Source: Candidatus Altimarinota bacterium (lineage in GTDB: Bacteria; Patescibacteriota; Gracilibacteria; Absconditabacterales; Absconditicoccaceae). Taken from it: a stretch of 13,378 bases of DNA. The number at the start of each line of letters is the position of its first letter. Position 1 is the first letter of the stretch. The translations under genes were made by a program, and so were the position numbers. This document shows positions 1 through 8,200 of the stretch, piece after piece. Under the pieces are notes generated by a model. It made no database searches and was not told where the DNA came from. It saw only the letters and a program-made list of their open reading frames with translations. The stretch is taken from the NCBI GenBank assembly GCA_027062165.1, contig JAMOTU010000010.1, positions 1 to 13,378 of the forward strand. Reading direction: 5' to 3'.

Positions 1-704
1 TTTAATATAACACTTTGTCAAGGATTCAAAACTTTTGGAACAGAAATATTTTCTAACATTACTTTTCTAGCAAATTCTACAGGATCAGCATCTATTACCT
101 GCCAAGTAGAATAATGTATAGGTACAACTATTTTAGGTTTAATAAATTTTGTTGCTATAATTGCATCATCTATTCCCATAGTAAAATTTCATCATATAGG
201 CAAAAAAGCTACATCAATATTGTCATATTCGCCTAAAAGTTTCATATCATATGTAAGGCCTGTATCTCCTGCATGATAAATATTTTTTCAATCTATTCTT
301 ACTATAACTCCAGCTGGAAAAGTTACATAAGGAGTACTTAGATCTGCTATACCTCATCCGTGAACAGCAGGAACAAATTTTACAGAAAAATCACCAAAAT
401 TATATTCTCCTCCTATATGCATAGGATGAACTAATTGTAATCACTGAATATTTTGTAAATATTGAGCTAATTCGAAAGTAGCTATTACTAAACATCAAGT
501 TTTTTTAGCTATTTCAGGTGTGTCTCATAAATGATCAGAATGTCAATGAGTTAAAACAATTGCTTTCACTTTTTTTTCTAAAATTTGATCTAGGCTAACA
601 TCTGTTTTAGGATTTCCGCTAATAAAAGGATCTATTAATATAGATCCCCATCCTTCTTTGTATATTTCAACAAAAGCATGTCAATGAAAAATTGTTTCTA
701 TCAT
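1..704 (-). CDS. UPF0173-family metal-dependent hydrolase (metallo-beta-lactamase fold), 3' end outside window
   Basis: Read with UGA=Gly this is an uninterrupted frame of 234 visible codons starting at ATG 704-702. It carries the family's metal-binding motif THGHSDHLGD at residues 52-61, where both glycines are UGA. It also has ISGNP near residue 30, YHAGDTG in the middle and [14 protein letters not shown] in the second half, with its GG written UGA-UGA. The end reads like the family C-terminus (...NPGQSVIL), and the frame is still open at base 1, so only a few residues are probably missing. The family is a soluble cytoplasmic zinc hydrolase whose substrate is unknown. There is no Shine-Dalgarno sequence. 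A perfect TATAAT on the minus strand (715-720) lies so close to the ATG that the transcript would be nearly leaderless. The family call is sure; the substrate is not. Confidence 0.93.
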
Positions 705-714
705 TTTTAAAATT

Positions 715-720
715 ATTATA
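715..720 (-). promoter_or_regulatory. -10 box of the UPF0173 gene, near-leaderless
   Basis: The minus strand reads TATAAT, 10 nt before the ATG at 704. With usual spacing the transcript would start around 708, leaving a leader of about 4 nt. The -35 is poor (a TTAAAA-like hexamer 17 nt upstream). AT richness makes chance matches common, so confidence is modest. Confidence 0.4.
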
Positions 721-769
721 AACTAAAATCTTCAAAATTTTAAAAATTTTACTTATAAAATCAATTATA

Positions 770-801
770 AAAATAAAAAGAGGCTTTTGAAAGCCTCTTT
801 C
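770..801 (-). terminator. Rho-independent terminator after the tRNA cluster
   Basis: An inverted repeat AAAGAGGCTT / AAGCCTCTTT (777-800, four-base loop) is followed on the minus strand by a T-rich tract (TTTTTATTTTTATAA). It lies about 70 nt beyond tRNA-Cys and before the UPF0173 gene, so it fits as the end of the His-Trp-Cys tRNA transcript. It is the only GC-rich terminator-like hairpin I found in the window. Confidence 0.85.
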
Positions 802-868
802 TTGTAAAAAAATCTTAACGATCTATCTTCATTTCATAATTCTATAATTCTATTATTTTTCTGGAATA

Positions 869-942
869 AGGCACCGGCCGGATTCGAACCGGCGAGCCGA
901 GGCTTTGCAGGCCTGTGCGTTAGACCACTCCGCCACGGTGCC
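869..942 (-). tRNA. tRNA-Cys (anticodon GCA)
   Basis: The acceptor stem is GGCACCG/CGGTGCC, the T arm is GCCGG-TTCGAAT-CCGGC and the anticodon loop is CTGCAAA (anticodon GCA). The discriminator base is U73, the expected identity element for tRNA-Cys. The 3' CCA is not encoded, so it must be added after transcription. This is the last gene of the His-Trp-Cys cluster. Confidence 0.97.
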
Positions 943-956
943 ATAAAAATTAAAAC

Positions 957-1029
957 CAGGGGCGCCAGGACTCGAACCCGGGACACGCGGCTTTGGAGAC
1001 CGCTGCTCTACCATCTGAGCTACGCCCCT
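957..1029 (-). tRNA. tRNA-Trp (anticodon CCA)
   Basis: The acceptor stem is AGGGGCG/CGCCCCT, the discriminator is G73 (normal for bacterial tRNA-Trp), and the anticodon loop CTCCAAA gives anticodon CCA. It reads only UGG, which fits UGA not meaning Trp here. It cannot read CGG or CGA; if those codons mean Trp, a second tRNA-Trp must exist elsewhere. CCA is not encoded. Confidence 0.97.
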
Positions 1030-1030
1030 A

Positions 1031-1107
1031 TGGGGAGGGTGACGGGACTTGAACCCGCGACCCGTGGGGCCACAACCCACTGCTCTACCAACTGAGCTAC
1101 ACCCTCC
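1031..1107 (-). tRNA. tRNA-His (anticodon GTG), with encoded CCA
   Basis: The anticodon loop is TTGTGGC (anticodon GTG). The extra 5' G(-1) at 1107 pairs with C73 at 1034, the hallmark of tRNA-His. The acceptor stem GAGGGTG/CACCCTC is followed by CCA in the DNA (1031-1033), unlike the other three tRNAs here. It is the first gene of the cluster. Confidence 0.97.
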
Positions 1108-1124
1108 ATACAAAAAGTGTTAAT

Positions 1125-1153
1125 AATATTAACAATTTAGCTTTAAATTTCAA
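1125..1153 (-). promoter_or_regulatory. Putative promoter of the His-Trp-Cys tRNA cluster, overlapping a small palindrome
   Basis: On the minus strand TTGAAA (1148-1153), a 17-nt spacer and AATATT (1125-1130) lie 18 nt before the tRNA-His 5' end. The -35 overlaps the stop region of the upstream dehydrogenase gene. An inverted repeat TGTTAAT-N3-ATTAACA (1118-1134) covers the -10 region and might be an operator or a chance AT palindrome. The same TTGAAA -35 appears before tRNA-Arg and the ATPase, which supports the call. Confidence 0.45.
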
Positions 1154-2063
1154 TATTTTCTTTTTTAAACCAATTCACAAATTTATTAAAAATATCATTT
1201 TGGACTTGGATTGTATTGGCACCAATATGTGGATATACAAAAACATTATTTTCTAATACTAGTTCTTTGTTTATATCTCAAACGTTAGGTTCACCGCATA
1301 TTACATCAGATATATAAAAAAATTTATCATTCTCTTTTAAAACCTTTTCAATATCTTCTTCATTTACAATACAAGCTCTAGACATATTTATTAATCACTT
1401 TATATTTTTTAACAAATCATATCATATCAAATTATTATTTTCTTTACCTCAAGGTATATGTAAAGTGATAACATCAGCTCGCTTAAAAATCTTATCCAAA
1501 GAATCAAACCATTTAACAGAATTACTCTTAAAAATTTTTTTAATCTTTTCAATCATTATATCATATACTCCTATATCAACAGAAAATAGTTTTAAATACT
1601 CATATACTTTTTTTCAAATTCTTCAAAAACCTACTATTCATATCTTCAAATTTTCTAAACTATATCCTAAAGGTTGTCTTTTATAAATTCAATTTTTTAA
1701 ATTACATCCTAGAGAAAAACCATATCTTAATCACAAAATTAAACTAGCAATTGTCAATTGAGCAACAGCATCTATAGATTTTTCTGAAACAAAATTTTTA
1801 ACTATTATTCACCTTTTTTTACAATATACTAAATCAACATTATCTAGTCATATTTGAAAAAGACATAAATATTTAAGTTTAGGTAATTTTTTTAAAAAAT
1901 ACTTATCATATCTAAAATGAGCACCTCTAGAAACTATTCAAATAATACTATTAAACTCTTCTGTTGAAAATCATTTTATTTGCTTTAAAGAATCTATTTT
2001 TATATAATTATTTCAAAAAATTTTCTCAAAATTTCAATAAACTTCACCTACTATTAACCACAT
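1143..2063 (-). CDS. D-isomer-specific 2-hydroxyacid dehydrogenase (phosphoglycerate dehydrogenase-like), 306 aa
   Basis: NAD-dependent oxidoreductase acting on a D-2-hydroxy acid; the exact substrate is unknown. With UGA=Gly the frame runs from ATG 2063 to TAA 1143-1145. The Rossmann motif GFGRIG is at residues 145-150, with two glycines encoded by UGA. Catalytic Arg229 (NMSRACIV), Glu258 (DVICGEPN) and His279 (PHIGANT) are all present. The substrate domain shows a GLDNVD segment like SerA. Oddly, the glycine normally following the catalytic Arg (ARGG-type) is Ala here. At 306 aa it lacks the extra regulatory domains of long SerA forms. The ATG lies 3 nt after the gatA stop, so the two are co-transcribed. 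No Shine-Dalgarno is visible. A serine-pathway enzyme or a general D-hydroxyacid reductase are both possible. Confidence 0.9.
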
Positions 2064-2066
2064 TAT

Positions 2067-3500
2067 TTATAGTTCTATATTTAAAACCTTTTCTAAAGCA
2101 TTAGCCACTGCAAACATCTTAGCTTCCTGAAATTGACCAGCAATAATATGTAAACCAACAGGTAATTTTTCCCCCCCATCTTCTGCAAATCCAACTGGTA
2201 AAGACATACCAGGTAATCCTGCTAAATTCACAGGTATAGTATAAATATCTGAAAGATACATCTTTAATGGATCATCTGTCTTCTCACCTATTTTCCAAGC
2301 TACTGAAGGACTAACCGGACCTACTACTACATCATAATCAGCAAAAATTTTATCAAAACCTTCTTTAATTAATCTTCTTACTTTTTGTGCTCTTAAATAA
2401 TAGGCATCATAATATCAAGCACTTAAAACGTATGTTCAAAGCATTATTCTTCTTTTTACTTCATCTCCAAAAGCTTTGGATCTTATCTTAGAATAATATT
2501 CATATATACTATCATAATCAAAAGTATCTTCTTGATAACCAAATCTAATACCATCAAATCTAGCCAAATTTGTAGAAACTTCAGCAGGCATTACTATATA
2601 ATAAACAGGTAATGCATATTTTATAATTGGAAAATCTATCCATTCTACTTCAGCTCACAAAGATTTCAATTTTTCAATAGCATTCAATATCACTTCTTTT
2701 ACATTCTCATCTAAACCTTCTTCAAAAAATTGCTTAATAACAGCTATTTTAAATCATTTTAAGTCAGAAATATTTAAAGCATCAAACCAAGTTTTAAAAT
2801 CATCTCTTTTAACAGATGTAGCATCATTTTCATCATATCAAGATATAGCATCTAGCAAAATTACAGCATCTTCTACATTTTTTGTAAATACTCATACCTG
2901 ATCTAAACTAGAAGCCATCGCTTGTACTCCATATCTTGAAACCGTTCCATAAGTAGGCTTAACACCAACTACTCCACACAAACTAGCAGGCTGCCTAATA
3001 CTTCATCCTGTATCAGTACCTAATGCAGCAATACACATATCAGCAGCCACTGCTGCTGCAGATCCACCTGAAGATCATCAAGGAATTCTGTTAGTTCACC
3101 AAGGATTTATAGTGTTTCAAAAATATGATGTTTCAGTAGAAGATCACATAGCAAACTCATCCATATTAGTTTTTCATATCATAAGTCATCCTTTTTCTTC
3201 TAGATTTTTGAAACAAGTAGCACTATAAGGCGGTATATAATCTTCTAACATTTTGGAAGCACAAGAAGTAATATATCATTTAGTAAGAATTATATCTTTT
3301 ATACCTATAGGTGCAGCTTTTAAAGGTCTATCTTTAAATTTATCTAAATTTTCTGAAATATAATCTTCGTGAAATCTTATAAAAGCAAAATATTTATTAT
3401 TCAAATCTTTAGCTTTTTCTAAATAATGATTTACTACTTCTTCAGGTTTCAACTCCCCAGTTTCTACTTTATTTATATATTCCTTTAATGTTAGCTTCAT
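2067..3500 (-). CDS. gatA: Aspartyl/glutamyl-tRNA(Asn/Gln) amidotransferase subunit A, 477 aa
   Basis: GatA supplies the amidase activity of GatCAB, which releases ammonia from glutamine to convert Glu-tRNA(Gln) or Asp-tRNA(Asn). The length is normal. The Ser-cisSer-Lys triad is visible at normal spacing: Lys68 (PIGIKD), the Ser143-Ser144 pair in [10 protein letters not shown], and nucleophile Ser167 in TDTGGSIRQPA. Both glycines of the leading GG in GGSSGGS and the second G of TGGS are UGA. Later parts, including [13 protein letters not shown], match the family C-terminal half. gatB and gatC are not in the window, so the operon is split. Upstream lies tRNA-Arg, whose promoter may also serve gatA. 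Downstream is the dehydrogenase, 3 nt away. No Shine-Dalgarno precedes the ATG (context ATATCTC-ATG). In the standard code this gene falls into several fragments. Confidence 0.97.
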
Positions 3501-3576
3501 GAGATATAACAGTGATATATTTAAAAAATAATAATTGTCTGAGATTTATTTTTATTATCTATGATTAAAAATAATA

Positions 3577-3648
3577 TGGCTCGGCCGGGAATCGAACCCG
3601 GATTCCACCCTTCGCAGGGGTGTGTCCTATCCATTGAACGACCGAGCC
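3577..3648 (-). tRNA. tRNA-Arg with unusual anticodon GCG
   Basis: A complete cloverleaf is present: acceptor GGCTCGG/CCGAGCC, D arm GTTC/GGAC with A20 typical of tRNA-Arg, anticodon stem CACCC/GGGTG with loop CTGCGAA, T arm CCGGG-TTCGATT-CCCGG and A73. The anticodon is GCG. Most bacteria read CGN with ACG (inosine) instead. GCG can read CGC and CGU but not CGA or CGG, which bears on the possible reassignment of those codons. CCA is not encoded. Confidence 0.96.
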
Positions 3649-3665
3649 ACAAAAATTAATTTAAA

Positions 3666-3693
3666 TTTATAAAAATTTGTAAGTAAATTTCAA
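3666..3693 (-). promoter_or_regulatory. Promoter of tRNA-Arg (possibly also gatA)
   Basis: The minus strand has TTGAAA (3688-3693), a 16-nt spacer, then TATAAA (3666-3671), 17 nt before the 5' end of the tRNA. This is a good sigma-70-like promoter. Since gatA starts 76 nt beyond the tRNA with no terminator between, read-through from here could express gatA and the dehydrogenase. Confidence 0.6.
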
Positions 3694-3715
3694 CTATTTT
3701 GATGTTATTGCAAAA

Positions 3716-3815
3716 TTTCAGGTGAAATGCACCACTTTAAAGTTGTATATTTTTGTTTTCTTTGTTTTTGTTGATAAGTGTGTGGTGTACTTCAAATTTT
3801 ATTTAACCTGAGAAA
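3716..3815. repeat. Imperfect long inverted repeat
   Basis: The left arm TTTCAGGT plus GAAATGCACCAC (3716-3735) pairs with GTGGTGTACTTC (3782-3793) and ACCTGAGA (3806-3813). The inner 12-bp stem has one mismatch and one wobble pair; a 12-nt bulge interrupts the right arm, and the loop is about 46 nt, T-rich on the plus strand. It might be an RNA structure, a transcription end for the ATPase gene, or the remains of a small mobile repeat. I cannot tell from one copy. Confidence 0.45.
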
Positions 3816-3945
3816 ATATTCTAACAAAATTACAGACAATCTTTTCTTCAGACTTTTTCAGATTTTTATCCTCTCCAAAAACAATCCCACCAACCCCAAC
3901 AGCACAAAATATATTATAAAATTTTTTATATTTTTAAAATTTTCT

Positions 3946-5154
3946 CTACTCTACTAATCACCATATCCATAGAGGAATTTCATTTTTATTTCATATTAAT
4001 ATATCATCTTTTACTACAAAAACATCACTTCTTTTCTTTTTCTTTCATCATACTTCAAATTCATAAACTTTATCTTTATATTTTACTACAAAATCTGTAT
4101 GAGTTTTGAAATATACATCAAATCAATATTTCTCTTTTATTCTCATCAAATTGAACACAAAAAAACTTTCTCTAACTTTGCCTACAAAAGAATCATACTT
4201 CTCCAATCAACTCTTCAAAGCATATAAAATATTGGTATTTGAAAAATAAAACTTCCTTTCTTTCCTCAAATTATCTGATATAGTTCACCATTTAGACATT
4301 GATATAATCCATCATAAATCTTCTAAAAATTTTAGATAATTTAAACAAGTATTATAATTAATTCAAATCTTTTTAGCCATTCTATTAACCGATATTTCAC
4401 TAGTTCATAAGTTAGCCAGATACAATATCAACTTTTCTAAATTTTTTAAATTAGAAGTATGGATATCTACTACTTGAGGCAAATCTTCATATATTGATTT
4501 TCTTAAACTATTTAAAAGCAATTGATAAAATATCTTTTCATCTTTTACTTCAAACCAATATCAAAACTGCCCATGAGCTAAATACTCTTTAAATCTTATT
4601 AAAGAAATATCAGAAGATATTTCCCTTGCAATATCAAAACAGTTATTTAAAATTTCATCAAACTTTAAACTAGGCAAATCATTACCCAAAAATTTTTCAT
4701 ATTCTCTAAAAGTAAAAGGAAAAATCTTATTTATTAATACTCTTCTTGATAAATCTACAGAACCTGAAATTAAACTTAACAAACTAGAACCTGAAAAAAT
4801 AACTTTTACATCCAAAAAATCATATATATTTTTCAAAACATTTCTCCAATCTTCCAAAAATTGTAATTCATCTATGAAAAAAGTCTTTATATTATAAGCC
4901 TTTCTTATTTCTTTTACTAAATTAAAAAAATTAACACTTTTCAGAACAATATCATCGCAACTAATATAAATACTATTTGGAGTCTTTGTTCTTTTCTGAA
5001 GTAAGAAAGTAGTTTTTCATATTCATCTTAATCAAACTATTCATTCTATCCTAAAACCAAACAAATTTATATGTCTTTCTATTAAATCTTGATTTTTTAT
5101 TTTTTTTAAAATCAACTGTTCTTTTTCAAAAATTTCAGATATTATTTCTTTCAT
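3946..5154 (-). CDS. AAA-family ATP-binding protein with DUF4143-type C-terminus, 402 aa
   Basis: With UGA=Gly one frame runs from ATG 5154 to TAG 3946-3948. The Walker A motif GLRGIGKT is at residues 41-48, with all its glycines written UGA. Walker B is FFIDELQFL with Asp95-Glu96, followed by the sensor-like strand VKVIFSGSS. The segment SRRVLINKIFPFTFREYEKF matches the LxGR...PlsfrEf signature of this family. A winged-helix-like part follows (INYNTCLNYLKFLEDLGWI). The C-terminus has Asp354 (TDFVV) and Glu367 (FEVGGK), resembling the nuclease-like fold seen in DUF4143 proteins, but the usual E-V-K is E-V-G-G-K, so catalysis is doubtful. Such proteins are common accessory genes of unclear role, often linked with mobile or toxin-like functions. 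It has its own promoter with a 20-bp palindrome, suggesting autoregulation. Confidence 0.85.
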
Positions 5155-5184
5155 TCATACTACAATAAAAAAATATAAAACTAT

Positions 5185-5204
5185 ATTTATAGTATACTAT
5201 AAAT
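5185..5204. promoter_or_regulatory. Perfect 20-bp palindrome, likely operator
   Basis: ATTTATAGTATACTATAAAT reads the same on both strands, with no spacer and no mismatch. It covers the -10 box (5191-5196) of the ATPase promoter and lies 30 bp before the ATG. It has no GC stem or T-run, so it is not a terminator. The position suggests a repressor site blocking polymerase; the binding protein is unknown and could be the ATPase's own product or a distant regulator. Confidence 0.6.
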
Positions 5205-5218
5205 TTATTTATTTTCAA
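5191..5218 (-). promoter_or_regulatory. Promoter of the ATPase gene
   Basis: The minus strand has TTGAAA (5213-5218), 16 nt, then TATACT (5191-5196). The start of transcription would be near 5184, leaving a leader of about 30 nt without Shine-Dalgarno. It lies between the end of the macroglobulin gene (5278) and the ATPase ATG, so the ATPase is probably a separate transcription unit. Confidence 0.6.
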
Positions 5219-5277
5219 GAAATAAAAAATATCCAGTTTTAAATCAATTTATAGATAAAATCTTTTAATCTTAAAAT

Positions 5278-8200
5278 TTACCTTCTCCAAATTCCCCACA
5301 CCTTTGTCTTATACATTTCCCAAATATGAACAGGCATTAAATTTGCTTTTCAATTAAAAGCTTTAATAGTTTTTATTTTAACAATACAATTACCTTCTCA
5401 AATATTTAATCTATCAAAGTATAAAAATAATCTATCAAACCTTATCTCATAATGTTTTAAATGCCGTCTACAACTTCAATTAATTTCAATTGGTAAATCG
5501 CGACATCACCGTCCATCACATCAATTATTTTTCTTTTTAGAAATAGTATTTAAAAACTTATAAGTTGAAGGTATATAAAATTCAACAGCCAACTGATTAG
5601 CCTCTGTTAAAGTTTTAAAAGTTCACCTCCAAATACCAACATCTCATATATTTTCACCTCAAGTATAAGTCCAACTAACACCAGTTAAATTATGTAACTG
5701 GTTTTTTATATAATTTAAATCTTTCAGAACATAATTTACTTTCTGATCGATTAAAATATCATCACTACAATCCCATTTTACCTTAATTGTATTAATATCT
5801 TGGAAATTAATGTTAAATTTATATGTATTTTCAAATTGTATTTGTTTTACTACATCATTTATATTTACCTTACATTTTATAACATTCGCAACTTTAAATT
5901 TTTTGCTCAAATAATCTCATAATGCTAAAAGAATCTGAACATTTTTTTGTGTGGACCGTCACCATACTCAATCAGAATTTCTACTTGATAAAAAGTAAAG
6001 CACTAAATCATTAACTTCTTTATCAAATTTTTTATCTTTAAAATTCAAAAGTCATCTTAAATAAATAGCTTTCAAAATATCTTTATCTAAGAAAGTCCAA
6101 TACCGATCTGATAGTTTATAATCAGATGAAAAATCGATCTGCTTTTTATATTTTAAAGCTTTCGGGTCATCTCATAAATTAGAATAAATTGCAAAAGCTA
6201 AAACTTTTTCTGCTAAATTTAAATTTCATTTAGAAATTAAAGACTCAAAAAGAGGTTTGTTTATTGGCTCTCCTAATACAGTCCTTACCCATAAATAATA
6301 TAAAAATACATCTCTTTGATTTCACAAATTATTTAAATAATTTTCTAATTTATTTAGTTTTTCAACTGGTACATTAAATCATTGCTTTTGTGCCAATTTT
6401 AATGCTCAATATACATAAGCAGAAAGAATTGGATTGGCATTTTCTTCTTCATTAGGCCAATAACCTAAACCTCAACTAGATTTTTGATTTCTAAATATTT
6501 TTTCGATAGTTTCTTCTACCACTTGTTTGATATCTACATATCCTTTATACTTTATTTTAACTTTTCAATCTTTTACAATATCACCCAAAGGAATTTTATT
6601 TTCATTTAGATACGAAGCAACTAGTATTGGATAAAGACCAGAAGTTAGCTGCTCTGTACATCAATAAGGATAGTGTAGCAGCCGATTAAAAGCTTTAAAA
6701 AAAGCTTGTATTGGCAATTTAGAAACAGCAAATTCATAAACTGCTTTTACAACTCAAGTTTCAAATGTAAAATTATAATTTCCATACTTTCATCAAGTAA
6801 AATAGAATTTACTGAGCCTAAAACCTTTTTTTCTTAAAGGTATCCAAAGTTTAACTCAATCACTGTATTTTCAATTTGTTGCTATAGCTTTAAACCGCAC
6901 TTTTTCAGAATCAAATTTATCATAAGGCAGCGTTATATCAAAATAATTTACTTTACCGGCACTAGTTTTTACATCTCAAACTTTTTGCCAGTTAATAACT
7001 TCTCAGCTGTCAAATCCAATTTCAAATTTTAAATCAATTTTTTGTCAATTGAGATCACTTCATTCTACAGAAACAGGTATTCTGAGCTCATCTCAAACGG
7101 TTACAAAAGTAGGCAAATTTACTTGAACCATTAAAGGTTTTGCTACTTTAAAATAGGCTCTTTGTGTTCATAATTTCAAATCTTTAGTTATTCATATAAC
7201 ATCTATCATCCAAGTAGTAGTATTATCAGGCAATGTAGTCTCCAAAGTAATTTTTCAGTTTTTGGTATAAACTCATCATCTCCAAAATGCTAAATCATAA
7301 AACTTTTTTCTTAAACTAATCAAATTAAATACTCCTCCTCATCATCATTTAGTTCCTTCTGCAGTAAATACTCTTAAAGCTTGATAAAGTAATTTCCAAG
7401 AAGAAAAATTGTTAACAAAACTTCAAACTTTGTTATAAAAATATGGTATAGGTTTTTTTATTAAATCATATAGGTCTACTAAAGCTTTATCAACTATTGC
7501 AACAGATAGTCTTGCATCAACCGGATTTCCTTGAGCATCAGTAGTATAAATAGTAAATTCAAACTTTTCTCAAGGTTTATAGACTTTTTTAGTAAAATCA
7601 ATTTTTATATTAAGTTTTACCAAATCTTGAGAAATATCAGCATTTGCATATCAAACATAAAATCTTGGTTCCGATGGTCTAACTGTCTTAAAAATATTTT
7701 GTTTTGATAGATTTTCTCATACCAATTGAATTACTGAAATATTAACATTAGGATAGTAATTTTTCTTTACTGGAATAGTTATTTTTTGTCAGTTTAATTT
7801 AAATCTGTAGACATCTAAAATATTATCTCATCTTTCAACAGTTAACACTATATATGATCATTTAATATAAGGATTTATATTAATCTCTATGTTTTCTCAT
7901 AATTTATATTCTTTTTTTGGAACTTGAACATTCAAAACAAAATTATTTTTTTGATCTCACATATACCACCGGTCATATCCTTCAAAATCATACCAATAAA
8001 TTCTTTTTTGGACCTCACCTAAAACCTTGCTATTTTTATCATAGACTATCACTCTAACAAAATATTCTCAAGGACCATTTACTTTAAATCAAATATTAAA
8101 ATTTCCTTGTTTATTAACTGCAATATATCCAGAGTTATAAACAACAAATTTATAATTATTCACATAATAGTAATTACCATCTACTCATTTTTCTTCTGAA

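Larger units (their letters stand above)
3649..3945 (-). other. Intergenic stretch between the ATPase and tRNA-Arg, no convincing gene
   Basis: The stretch holds the tRNA-Arg promoter, an imperfect long inverted repeat (3716-3815) and a C-rich patch (around 3880-3905, plus strand) that stands out from the AT-rich surroundings. Frames without stops exist on both strands: plus 3683-3919 with a GTG at 3722, minus 3705-3905 starting GTG, and another minus piece ending just after 3805. None has an ATG start or a motif I recognise. It could be a decayed gene, a small RNA or a small repeat. Confidence 0.4.

Noticed and set aside
853..1113. Open frame of 86 codons across the tRNA cluster
   Set aside because: It lies entirely over three complete tRNA genes; typical false frame in tRNA sequence.
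1465..1686. Plus-strand frame inside the dehydrogenase gene
   Set aside because: Antisense shadow of a conserved gene; no family motif.
2067..3500. gatA as a pseudogene broken by stop codons
   Set aside because: All interruptions are UGA at conserved glycines or neutral positions; no UAA or UAG interrupts the frame.
3946..3970. Small gene starting at ATG 3970 overlapping the ATPase end
   Set aside because: On careful reading it stops after 13 codons.
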